Shown here: positions 1-6,845 of the stretch, in pieces
How positions within the stretch are numbered: the stretch's first letter is position 1
How the letters are laid out: each line of letters starts with the position of its first letter
Origin: Streptomyces sp. MA5143a
Lineage (GTDB): Bacteria; Actinomycetota; Actinomycetes; Streptomycetales; Streptomycetaceae
Assembly: GCF_900290235.1 (NCBI RefSeq)
Contig: NZ_OLMK01000047.1
Coordinates: forward strand, 1-64,000
Direction of reading: 5' to 3'
DNA: 64,000 bases
Notes under the pieces: generated by a model
Told to the model about the DNA's origin: nothing
Database searches by the model: none
What the model saw: the letters and a program-made list of their open reading frames with translations, nothing else
Program-made: the position numbers and the translations under genes

Positions 1-123
1 CCGCACTCCGCGCGCCCCGGTGTGCGCGGCGCGGCATGTGCGGGTCTCCCCGCGACGCGCGACTACGCGATACCGTGGCGTTCCTTTTCCCCACATGATC
101 CTCGTGGCCGCCCTGGAGGTTCC

Positions 124-357
124 GTGGTACAGGCGTACATCCTGATCCAGACGGAGGTCGGCAAAGCGTCGACCGTCGCCGACACGATCAGCAAGATCCC
201 TGGGGTCATCCAGGCCGAGGACGTGACGGGCCCCTATGACGTCATCGTCCGCGCCCAGGCCGACACCGTGGATGATCTCGGCCGGCTGGTGGTCGCCAAA
301 GTCCAGCAAGTGGACGGCATCACCCGCACGCTGACCTGCCCGGTCGTGCACCTGTAG
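124..357 (+). CDS. Stand-alone Lrp/AsnC ligand-binding (RAM) domain protein
   Basis: This encodes about 77 residues that match only the C-terminal effector-binding RAM domain of Lrp/AsnC regulators, with no helix-turn-helix. The motif VIQAEDVTGPYDVIVRAQAD is typical of the beta-alpha-beta-beta-alpha-beta fold. I chose the GTG at 124 because a GGAGG lies at 115-119 and the homology begins there; the open frame extends back to 22 but that stretch has no family resemblance. Such stand-alone RAM proteins can bind amino acids or pair with full-length regulators (family knowledge); the ligand here is unknown. It is followed after 22 bases by the decayed DUF3515 gene, so the two probably once formed a small operon. 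Nothing recognisable precedes it in bases 1-123. Confidence 0.85.
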   Translation: MVQAYILIQTEVGKASTVADTISKIPGVIQAEDVTGPYDVIVRAQADTVDDLGRLVVAKVQQVDGITRTLTCPVVHL

Positions 358-379
358 CCCCCGTCTGCCCTCGGCCGGT

Positions 380-650
380 GTGCTCCTCGCGGCACCGGCG
401 CTCCGTTGTGTCGGGCTGCCCGTCCCGGTCGTGTCGTTGATCGCCGTGGCGGGCTGCTCCTCAGCAGACGACGGCGGATCAGCGGCGGTTCCCGGCCCGG
501 GCGCGACCGTCACGAAGCCGTGCCGGAACCTGGACGGGGCGCCGCGGAAGGTGGACGGTCCCGGCTGCCGGGACCCCGAGCCCGCCCCGCCGCCGACGGC
601 GGGCCGGGCAGCCCGGCGATCATACTGCGCTGCGGTGTTCACCGGCCGCC
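380..650 (+). pseudogene. Decayed, frameshifted DUF3515 lipoprotein gene
   Basis: From the GTG at 380 the frame reads a short hydrophobic signal with a lipobox-like LIAVAGCSS, then AVPGPGATVTKPCRNLDGAP and a PEPAPPPTAG stretch, which resembles the start of actinobacterial DUF3515 lipoproteins. The expected continuation, PAIILRCGV, appears only in another reading frame from about 615 on, so there is a frameshift near 600-612. After about 645 the rest of the family (roughly the C-terminal half) is missing and the sequence runs into the terminator hairpin at 671. DUF3515 genes usually sit just here, convergent with ddl (recollection). I therefore read it as a degraded, 3'-truncated gene; a sequencing error could explain the frameshift but not the missing half. 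Confidence 0.6.
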
Positions 651-670
651 CTGGACGGCGCACCCGCGAT

Positions 671-705
671 CAAGGGGGCGACCCCCCTGGGGGGTCGCCC
701 CCTTG
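671..705. terminator. Bidirectional intrinsic terminator hairpin
   Basis: A 17-base perfect inverted repeat (671-687 and 689-705), arms starting CAAGGGGGCGACC, lies between the DUF3515 remnant and the convergent ddl stop at 721. It is placed to stop ddl transcription on the minus strand and the remnant on the plus strand. There is no long T tract, as is common in Streptomyces. Confidence 0.75.
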
Positions 706-720
706 GGGGTGCCGTGCGCG

Positions 721-1878
721 TCAGCGAAGGCCGGTCGGCCTGCGCAGTGCCGCCTGGATCAGGCGGTCCACCAGCTCCGGGTACGCGATGCCGCTCGCCT
801 GCCACATCGCCGGGTACATCGAGATCGGCGTGAATCCGGGGAGGGTGTTGATCTCGTTGATGACGAAGTGGCCGTCCTCCGTGAGGAAGAAGTCCGCGCG
901 GACCAGGCCCTCGCAGGAGGCGGCCTCGAAGGCGTCGACGGCGAGACGCCGGACCTCTGCGGTCTCCTCCTCCGTCAGCGGCGCCGGGACGATACCCGGC
1001 GTCGAGTCGATGTACTTGGCCTCGAAGTCGTAGTACGCGTGCGTCTCGGGCGGCGGGATCTCGGCGGGCACGGAGGCGCGGGGGCCGTCCTCGAACTCCA
1101 GCACGCCGCACTCGATCTCGCGGCCCCGCAGCGCGGCCTCGACGAGGATCTTCGGGTCGTGGCTCTGGGCCTCGGCGATCGCCTCGTCCAGGCCGGTCAG
1201 GTCGTCGACCTTGGTGATGCCGATGGAGGAGCCCGCGCGGGCCGGCTTCACGAAGAGCGGCCAGCCGTGCTCACCGGCGAAGTCGATGATCTTCTTGCGG
1301 GCGGCGGGCTCGTCGAGCTGCCACTCGCGCGGCCGGATCACCACGTACGGGCCGACCCGCAGCCCGAAGGAGGTGAACACCCGCTTCATGTACTCCTTGT
1401 CCTGGCCGACGGCCGAGGCGAGGACGCCCGAGCCGACGTACGGGACGCCGGACAGCTCCAGCAGACCCTGGAGGGTGCCGTCCTCGCCGTACGGGCCGTG
1501 CAGGACGGGGAAGACGACGTCGACCTCGCCGAGCGCCTTGGGCACCGAACCGGGCTCGCTGTAGACGACCTCGCGGTTGGCCGGGTCGACGGGGAGCACC
1601 ACGCCGCCCTCCTGGGACTCGGCGAGTTCCTCGACGGTCGGCGTGCGACGGTCGGTGATCGCCATGCGCTCCGGCTCGTCGGCGGTGAGCGCCCAACGGC
1701 CGTCCCGGGTGATGCCGATCGGCAGGACGTCGTACTTCGTCCGGTCGATGGCACGCAGGACGGCGCCGGCCGTGACCACGGAGATCCCGTGTTCCGAGCT
1801 GCGGCCGCCGAAGACGACGGCCACGCGCGGCTTGCGGGACGGCTGCTCAGGGCTCTGGGGGAGGTTCTCGGTGCTCAT
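721..1878 (-). CDS. ddl: D-alanine--D-alanine ligase
   Basis: A 385-residue ATP-grasp enzyme that joins two D-alanines for the peptidoglycan stem peptide in the cytoplasm. The N-terminus carries VAVVFGGRSSEHGIS, the usual Ddl start after a short Streptomyces extension. The central part has LFVKPARAGSSIGITKV, the ATP-grasp lysine and glycine-rich loop, and the C-terminus has FFLTEDGHFVINEINTLPGFT with the Mg2+-binding E-x-N. The length is normal for actinobacterial Ddl. It is followed by the strong hairpin at 671-705. It reads the same way as gpsA and plsC with a gap of 59 bases from gpsA, so the three are probably one transcription unit for envelope precursors. Confidence 0.96.
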   Translation of the reverse strand: MSTENLPQSPEQPSRKPRVAVVFGGRSSEHGISVVTAGAVLRAIDRTKYDVLPIGITRDGRWALTADEPERMAITDRRTPTVEELAESQEGGVVLPVDPANREVVYSEPGSVPKALGEVDVVFPVLHGPYGEDGTLQGLLELSGVPYVGSGVLASAVGQDKEYMKRVFTSFGLRVGPYVVIRPREWQLDEPAARKKIIDFAGEHGWPLFVKPARAGSSIGITKVDDLTGLDEAIAEAQSHDPKILVEAALRGREIECGVLEFEDGPRASVPAEIPPPETHAYYDFEAKYIDSTPGIVPAPLTEEETAEVRRLAVDAFEAASCEGLVRADFFLTEDGHFVINEINTLPGFTPISMYPAMWQASGIAYPELVDRLIQAALRRPTGLR

Positions 1879-1937
1879 ATCGCGATGAGAGTACCCGTTG
1901 GTAGTGCGGCCGTCAGCGCCCGCACGGCCGGTATCGC

Positions 1938-2948
1938 TCAGCGTCGCTCGGACTTGGCGGAGCGCGACATCAGCTCCTTGAGGGCGACCACGGGCGGCTT
2001 GCCCTCGTGCACGATGTCGACGACCGTCTCCGTGATCGGCATGTCGACGCCGTGCCGACGCGCCAAGTCCGCAACGGACTCACAGGACTTGACGCCCTCG
2101 GCGGTCTGCTTGGTGACCGCGATGGTCTCCTGGAGGGTCATGCCCTTGCCGAGGTTGGTGCCGAAGGTGTGGTTGCGGGAGAGCGGCGAGGAGCAGGTCG
2201 CCACCAGGTCGCCGAGGCCCGCGAGCCCGGAGAAGGTGAGCGGATCGGCGCCCATGGCCAGGCCCAGTCGGGTGGTCTCGGCGAGGCCGCGGGTGATGAG
2301 CGAGCCCTTGGCGTTGTCGCCGAGGCCCATGCCGTCCGCGATGCCGACAGCGAGGCCGATGACGTTCTTGACGGCACCGCCCAGTTCGCAGCCGACGACG
2401 TCGGTGTTGGTGTACGGGCGGAAGTACGGGGTGTGGCAGGCGGCCTGGAGCCGCTGGGCGACGGCCTCGTCGGTGCAGGCGACCACGGAGGCGGCCGGCA
2501 TGCGGGAAGCGATCTCCCGTGCCAGATTGGGGCCGGTGACGACGGCGATCCGGTCCTGCCCGACCTTGGCGACGTCATCGATGACCTCGCTCATCCGCAT
2601 GGCGGAACCGAGTTCGACGCCCTTCATGAGCGAGACGAGGACGGTGTCGGGGGCCAGCAGCGGCACCCATTCGGCGAGGTTGGCGCGCAGCGTCTGGGAG
2701 GGGACGGAGAGCACGGTGAAGTCGGCGTCGGCGGCGGCCTCGGCGGGGTCCGTGGTGGCGCGCACGTTCCGCGGGAGCTCCAGGCCCGGCAGATAGTCCA
2801 CGTTGGTCCGGGTGGAGTTGATGGCGTCCGCGACCTCCGGGCGGCGCGCCCACAGCGTGACCTCGCACCCCGCGTCGGCGAGCACCATGCCGAAGGCCGT
2901 GCCCCATGAACCGGCGCTGAACACGGCCGCCTTGACCGGCTTGCTCAC
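1938..2948 (-). CDS. gpsA: Glycerol-3-phosphate dehydrogenase [NAD(P)+]
   Basis: A 336-residue enzyme that makes sn-glycerol-3-phosphate from dihydroxyacetone phosphate for phospholipid synthesis. The N-terminus VKAAVFSAGSWGTAFGMVL is the dinucleotide-binding loop (here with serine in place of the usual second glycine position), followed by LSVPSQ, SLMKGVELG and the substrate domain GGAVKNVIGLAVGIADG with the catalytic lysine. The GTG start at 2948 overlaps the plsC stop by four bases (GTGA), so the two are translationally coupled. The neighbouring acyltransferase consumes its product's lineage, which fits a phospholipid operon. Confidence 0.95.
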   Translation of the reverse strand: MSKPVKAAVFSAGSWGTAFGMVLADAGCEVTLWARRPEVADAINSTRTNVDYLPGLELPRNVRATTDPAEAAADADFTVLSVPSQTLRANLAEWVPLLAPDTVLVSLMKGVELGSAMRMSEVIDDVAKVGQDRIAVVTGPNLAREIASRMPAASVVACTDEAVAQRLQAACHTPYFRPYTNTDVVGCELGGAVKNVIGLAVGIADGMGLGDNAKGSLITRGLAETTRLGLAMGADPLTFSGLAGLGDLVATCSSPLSRNHTFGTNLGKGMTLQETIAVTKQTAEGVKSCESVADLARRHGVDMPITETVVDIVHEGKPPVVALKELMSRSAKSERR

Positions 2949-3757
2949 TTGCCCTGCCCCTCTTCCTGTGGTTCCTGTTCCCGCAGGGCTCCATTGTGCT
3001 GACCGGGCAGCTGGTGCTCGACCGCCGCCGCGGTCCTGCGCCGCTGCTCGATGCGCTCCCGCTTCGGGTCGTAGGGCGTCTCGGGCGCCTTCTCGCCGCG
3101 GATCTCCTCCAGCTGGCGCGTGATGGCGGCCATGATGACCTCCGTGGCGTCCTTCAGCAGGTCGGGGGTCATCTCCTTGTCGTAGAAGCGGGAGAGGTCG
3201 ACGGGCGGCCCCGCGAGCACATGGTGCGTCTTGCGCGGCAGGACGTGGGGCTTCTTGGCGTACGGCGGCAGCAGCTCGTTGGCGCCCCACTGCGCCACGG
3301 GGATCACCGGGCACTTGGTCTGGAGGGCGACCCGCGCGGCGCCGGTCTTGCCGGTCATGGGCCACTGGTCGGGGTCCCGGGTGATGGTGCCCTCCGGGTA
3401 GAAGGCGACGCACTCGCCCCGCTCCACGGCGTCGATCGCGGCGCGGAAGGCGCTCAGCGCGTCCGTGGTCTCGCGGTAGACGGGGATCTGTCCGGTGCCG
3501 CGCATCGCGGCGCCCACGAATCCCTTCTTGAAAAGACCGCTCTTCGCGAGGAATCGCGGAACGCGGCCGCTGTTGTACTGAAAGTGCGCGTACGCGAAGG
3601 GGTCCGCGTGCGAATTGTGGTTCACCGCGGTGATAAATCCGCCGTCGGCAGGAATGTTCTCCATTCCGCGCCAGTCCCGCTTGATCAGAATCACCAGCGG
3701 CGGTTTGCACAGGACCGCGGCGAAGCGGTACCAGAAGCCGATTCTGCGGCGGGACAC
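2945..3757 (-). CDS. 1-acyl-sn-glycerol-3-phosphate acyltransferase (PlsC family)
   Basis: A 270-residue membrane-associated acyltransferase of the PlsC/LPLAT family. It shows the HX4D catalytic box as NHNSHADPF (near residue 50) and the glycerophosphate-binding block FYPEGTITRDP further on. The N-terminus FWYRFAAVLCKPPLVILI is hydrophobic and probably anchors it at the membrane. The C-terminal 40 residues are charged and low in complexity. The start is GTG 3757, with GAGGAAGG just upstream; the open frame runs on into the cofC antisense region but without homology. It probably acylates lysophosphatidic acid, consistent with the overlapping gpsA. Exact substrate is not provable from sequence. 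Confidence 0.9.
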   Translation of the reverse strand: MSRRRIGFWYRFAAVLCKPPLVILIKRDWRGMENIPADGGFITAVNHNSHADPFAYAHFQYNSGRVPRFLAKSGLFKKGFVGAAMRGTGQIPVYRETTDALSAFRAAIDAVERGECVAFYPEGTITRDPDQWPMTGKTGAARVALQTKCPVIPVAQWGANELLPPYAKKPHVLPRKTHHVLAGPPVDLSRFYDKEMTPDLLKDATEVIMAAITRQLEEIRGEKAPETPYDPKRERIEQRRRTAAAVEHQLPGQHNGALREQEPQEEGQGK

Positions 3758-3770
3758 TCGGACACCTTCC

Positions 3771-3822
3771 TCTAGGGGGCCAGGGGGGGCCAGGGGGCTC
3801 CTCGCCCGGGGAGCCGCACAAG
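3771..3822 (+). repeat. G-run cluster in the plsC/cofC divergent gap
   Basis: The plus strand has four runs of four to seven G spaced by short CCA or CTCCTCGCCC linkers, immediately upstream of the plsC start on the opposite strand. The G-runs could in principle form a quadruplex, or simply be slippage-prone repeat (GGGGGCCA units). No function is shown. Confidence 0.4.
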
Positions 3823-3928
3823 TGTCGCCCCGGACCGCCGGTCTGTCGAGAACACCGTACGCCCCACCCTGCGGACTTCCGTTGCCCCCAGGTGACAATG
3901 GCGGCGACAAGAGAGGGACGGAACACCC

Positions 3929-4591
3929 GTGCAGTGGACCCTGGCCGTACCCCTGAAACCCTTGGCGCGGGCCAAGAGCAGGCTCGCGGACACCGCCGAC
4001 GACGGCGTGCGCCCCGGCCTGGCCCTCGCCTTCGCGCAGGACACGGTGGCCGCGGCGCTGGCCTGTACGGCGGTGCACGATGTGGTGGTCGTCACGGACG
4101 ATCCGCTGGCCGGGCGTGAGCTGGCGGCGCTCGGCGCCCGGATCGTCCCCGACGATCCCGCGGCCGACCCGGCCACCGACCCGGCCGACGGCCTGAACGC
4201 GGCGCTGCGGCACGCGGCGACCCTCGCACGCACCGCCCGGCCGTACGCCCCGGTGGCCACGCTGAACGCCGATCTGCCGGCGCTGCGCCCGGACGAACTC
4301 GCCCGCGTCCTCGACGCCGCCGCCGCGTTCCCGCGGGCGTTCCTCGCGGACGCCGCCGGCACCGGGACCACGCTGCTCGCCGCCGCTCCCGGCCGGGCGC
4401 TGCGCCCGGCGTTCGGCCCCGGCTCCCGGCTCGCCCACCGCCGCTCCGGCGCCGTGGAACTCGTGCTCGACGATGTCGACTCGGTACGCCAGGACGTCGA
4501 CACCGGGGACGACCTGCGTGCCGCCCTCTGTCTCGGTGTGGGCCCCCGTACGGCCGCCGCGGCCGCGCGCCTGCTGATACCCGGCCAGTAG
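3929..4591 (+). CDS. cofC: Phospholactate/PEP guanylyltransferase for coenzyme F420 (CofC/FbiD)
   Basis: A 220-residue nucleotidyltransferase that activates 2-phospholactate or phosphoenolpyruvate with GTP in coenzyme F420 synthesis. It begins WTLAVPLKPLARAKSRLAD, the family hallmark, with the lysine/serine/arginine triphosphate site, then VVVVTDD and VATLNADLPALRPDEL with the metal-binding aspartates, and GTGTTLLAA near the end. In actinobacteria the substrate is generally thought to be PEP (FbiD type); sequence alone does not decide it here. The GTG start at 3929 has GAGAGGGACGGA upstream. It diverges from plsC and is followed after 9 bases by the small gene at 4601, probably co-transcribed. 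Confidence 0.93.
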   Translation: MQWTLAVPLKPLARAKSRLADTADDGVRPGLALAFAQDTVAAALACTAVHDVVVVTDDPLAGRELAALGARIVPDDPAADPATDPADGLNAALRHAATLARTARPYAPVATLNADLPALRPDELARVLDAAAAFPRAFLADAAGTGTTLLAAAPGRALRPAFGPGSRLAHRRSGAVELVLDDVDSVRQDVDTGDDLRAALCLGVGPRTAAAAARLLIPGQ

Positions 4592-4600
4592 GCTGCGTCC

Positions 4601-4804
4601 ATGCAGGCCACCGCGTACACCTACGACGCCGCCACCCGCTCCGGCCAGGTCCTCCTGGACGACGGCACCCCCGTGCCCTTCGACGCCCCGGCCTTCGACG
4701 CGGGGGGCCTGCGCCTCCTCCGCCCCGGCCAGCGCGTCCGCATCGAGACGGAGGGCACGGGCGACGCCCTCCGCGTCACGTTGATCACGTTGCAGACCTT
4801 CTGA
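4601..4804 (+). CDS. Small conserved OB-fold-like protein
   Basis: A 67-residue protein, MQATAYTYDAATRSGQVLLD at the N-terminus and PGQRVRIETEG near the C-terminus. The spacing of beta-strand residues (SGQVLLDDGTPVPFD, then RVRIE) resembles cold-shock or S1-like OB folds that bind RNA or single-stranded DNA, but the classical RNP motifs are not clear. It lies 9 bases after cofC and ends before the terminator at 4885. Function unknown; codon use is strongly Streptomyces-like, so it is a real gene. Confidence 0.7.
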   Translation: MQATAYTYDAATRSGQVLLDDGTPVPFDAPAFDAGGLRLLRPGQRVRIETEGTGDALRVTLITLQTF

Positions 4805-4884
4805 GGCGGGCCGGTCGGACGCTCCGCCGAAGGGGCACGGGGGAACCGGGAATTCTCAACGAACCCTTACCCCGAGAACGCCGC

Positions 4885-4913
4885 GGGCCGGGCTCCGACT
4901 AGGAGCCCGGCCC
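4885..4913. terminator. Bidirectional terminator between the OB-like gene and hupS
   Basis: A perfect 12-base stem GGGCCGGGCTCC / GGAGCCCGGCCC with a 5-base loop sits between two convergent genes (stop of the plus-strand gene at 4804, stop of hupS at 4942). Confidence 0.8.
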
Positions 4914-4941
4914 GGCGCGTGTGAGTATCCAGCGCCCCCTG

Positions 4942-5592
4942 CTAGCGAGCGGCAGTCTTCTTCGCCGTGGTCTTTCGAGCCGACGACTTCTTGGCCGGGG
5001 CCTTCTTCGCGGTGGCCTTCTTGGCGGGGGCCTTCGCCGCGGTGGTCTTCTTCGCCGCGGTCGACTTCGCGGCCGTGGTCTTCTTCGCCGCGGTCGACTT
5101 CGCCGCCGTGGTCTTCTTCGCGGTGGTCTTCTTCGCCGTCGTCTTCTTCGCCGCCGCCGTGGTCTTCTTGGCGGGCGTCGTCTTACGGGCCGTGGTGGCC
5201 TTCTTCGCGGTCGTCGTCTTCTTCGCGGCCGCCTTCTTGACCGTCGCCGAGGCGCCGCCGCTCAGGCTGCCCTTGGGGGCCTTCTTGACGGCGACCTCGC
5301 CGCCGCGGGGCAGCTTCTTGGAGCCGCTCACCAGGTCCTTGAAGCCCTGACCTGCGCGGAAGCGGGGCACGGAGGTCTTCTTGACCCGAACCCGCTCACC
5401 CGTCTGCGGGTTGCGGGCGTAACGGGCGGGACGCTCGACCTTCTCGAACGAACCGAAGCCGGTGACCGAGACCCTCTCACCCGCGACCGTCGCCCGGACG
5501 ATGGCGTCCAGGACGGCGTCGACCGCGTCGGCGGCCTGCTGACGGCCACCGAGCTTGTCCGCAATCGCTTCTACGAGCTGCGCCTTGTTCAC
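4942..5592 (-). CDS. hupS: HU-family nucleoid protein with lysine/alanine-rich C-terminal tail
   Basis: A 216-residue protein. Residues 1-93 are a standard HU domain (MNKAQLVEAIADKLGGRQQA, FGSFEKVERPARYARNPQTG, the DNA-bending arm), while residues from about 105 to the end are tandem KTTAAK/KSTAAK/KAPAKK-type repeats resembling the tail of eukaryotic linker histones. This two-part form is the actinobacterial HupS, which compacts nucleoids in spores and under stress (family knowledge). The GTG start has AAGGGGAAG upstream. The repeats are near-identical at DNA level (GTGGTCTTCTTCGCCG units on the plus strand), so tail length is likely to vary by slippage between strains. Confidence 0.94.
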   Translation of the reverse strand: MNKAQLVEAIADKLGGRQQAADAVDAVLDAIVRATVAGERVSVTGFGSFEKVERPARYARNPQTGERVRVKKTSVPRFRAGQGFKDLVSGSKKLPRGGEVAVKKAPKGSLSGGASATVKKAAAKKTTTAKKATTARKTTPAKKTTAAAKKTTAKKTTAKKTTAAKSTAAKKTTAAKSTAAKKTTAAKAPAKKATAKKAPAKKSSARKTTAKKTAAR

Positions 5593-5729
5593 GTCTTCCC
5601 CTTCGGAGACATCGCCAGAACGAAAGTGTTCAAGCTTTTCGCACGTTAGGCAGATATATACCGCAAATCAAACACGAAACGGGCTTATCACCCTTGTGCC
5701 GCAACGGACTCGGCTGTCACGGAGTGGCT

Positions 5730-5960
5730 TCAGCGTTCCCCGGTGGGCATTCGCCCCTCGTCGAGGTCCACCGTGAAGCTCTCCAGACGCCTTGCCGCGT
5801 CGGCGAGATCGTGCTTGGCCACGGCCGTAATGACCAGCAGCTTCCGGGTCAGCGCCATCCGTACGCCCTCCGGGACTTGCAGTGCGCGCACCCTTGCGTG
5901 CGCTTCCTTGAGTTGGCCCGCGACCGCCGCATAGAGCTCGAGTTGGCCGTCGTGTTCCAT
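5730..5960 (-). CDS. Conserved 76-aa hypothetical protein
   Basis: From the ATG at 5960 this gives a soluble helical protein of 76 residues (MEHDGQLELYAAVAGQLKEA, then RVRALQVPEGVRMALTRKLL and RRLESFTVDLDEG at the end). No membrane segment, signal or catalytic motif is visible. The regular charged heptads suggest helices, perhaps a small regulatory or coiled protein. It lies between hupS and leuD in the same orientation, with a 137-base gap before hupS. The upstream open frame lacks coding character. I do not know its function; I believe similar genes occur at this place in other Streptomyces. Confidence 0.75.
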   Translation of the reverse strand: MEHDGQLELYAAVAGQLKEAHARVRALQVPEGVRMALTRKLLVITAVAKHDLADAARRLESFTVDLDEGRMPTGER

Positions 5961-6147
5961 GCACAGATTGTGCCATCTGGGGCGAGTTGTCGCCTGCCCA
6001 GGGGGCAACTGCCGTCTCCCGGGGGCCTGTAGAGCACCCCCATCCAATGCCGCACGATGATGCGCGTACCCCGGTAATCACCTTTGTAACTAGGGGAGTT
6101 GAAACCTTTCTGCACCCCACTTCCAAGGTGCTGTACTCCAAACATGG

Positions 6148-6181
6148 CTGTACCCCCAACCGTGCACGATTGGGGGTACAG
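6148..6181. terminator. 12-bp perfect inverted repeat downstream of leuD
   Basis: CTGTACCCCCAA (6148-6159) pairs exactly with 6170-6181 around a 10-base loop. It lies 65 bases past the leuD stop on the minus strand, in the 286-base gap before the 76-aa gene, and most likely terminates leuCD. No T tract follows. Nothing else is evident in 5961-6246 beyond probable promoter sequence for the 76-aa gene. Confidence 0.6.
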
Positions 6182-6246
6182 AGGGGTGTGGCGGTGGCTG
6201 GAATCCGTCTTGCGCGGGCCTGCCCGGGGGTGGTCCGCGCGGTGGA

Positions 6247-6840
6247 TCAGACCGGAAGCGTCCGCGGCTTGTACGACGGCCGCTTGGCCTCGTACGCGGC
6301 GATGTCGGCCTCGTTCTGGAGGGTGATGGAGATGTCGTCCAGCCCGTTCAGCAGCCGCCAGCGGGAGTTCTCGTCCAGCTCGAAGGAGGCGGTGATGCCC
6401 TCGGCACGCACCTGTCGGGTCTCCAGGTCGACCGTCACCTCGGCCTGGGGGTCCTTCTCGGTGAGCTCCCACAGCGCGTCCACGATCTTCTGCTCCAGCA
6501 CGACCGTGAGCAGGCCGTTCTTGAGCGAGTTGCCGCGGAAGATGTCGGCGAACCGGGAGGAGATCACGGCCTTGAAGCCGTAGTTCTGCAGCGCCCACAC
6601 CGCGTGCTCACGGGAGGAGCCGGTGCCGAAGTCGGGGCCGGCGACCAGGACCGTGGCGCCCTCGCGCTCCGGCTGGTTGAGGATGAAGGTCTCGTCCTTG
6701 CGCCAGGCCTCGAACAGCCCGTCCTCGAAGCCGTCCCTGGTCACCTTCTTGAGCCAGTGGGCGGGGATGATCTGGTCGGTGTCGACGTTGCTGCGGCGCA
6801 GCGGGACGGCCCGGCCGGTGTGCGTGGTGAATGCTTCCAT
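6247..6840 (-). CDS. leuD: 3-isopropylmalate dehydratase small subunit
   Basis: A 197-residue swivel-domain subunit of isopropylmalate isomerase (second step of leucine synthesis), partner of LeuC. Visible signatures are RSNVDTDQIIPAHWLK near the start, then VAGPDFGTGSSREHAVWAL and AVISSRFADIFRGNSLKNGL, all substrate-binding elements of LeuD. The length is standard. It follows leuC after 5 bases and ends before the inverted repeat at 6148. Known work on Streptomyces places leuCD under NdgR, whose gene is just upstream and divergent. Confidence 0.97.
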   Translation of the reverse strand: MEAFTTHTGRAVPLRRSNVDTDQIIPAHWLKKVTRDGFEDGLFEAWRKDETFILNQPEREGATVLVAGPDFGTGSSREHAVWALQNYGFKAVISSRFADIFRGNSLKNGLLTVVLEQKIVDALWELTEKDPQAEVTVDLETRQVRAEGITASFELDENSRWRLLNGLDDISITLQNEADIAAYEAKRPSYKPRTLPV

Positions 6841-6845
6841 GACTC

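Noticed and set aside
406..2796. 796-residue plus-strand frame across ddl and gpsA
   Set aside because: It lies antisense to two well-matched genes and arises because high-GC DNA suppresses stop codons; its composition is Arg/Gly/Asp/Val-rich shadow sequence without family resemblance. Its small in-frame part PAIILRCGV is accounted for by the DUF3515 remnant.
4921..5649. 242-residue plus-strand protein made of Leu/Arg/Gly repeats
   Set aside because: It is the antisense of the Lys/Ala repeats in hupS.
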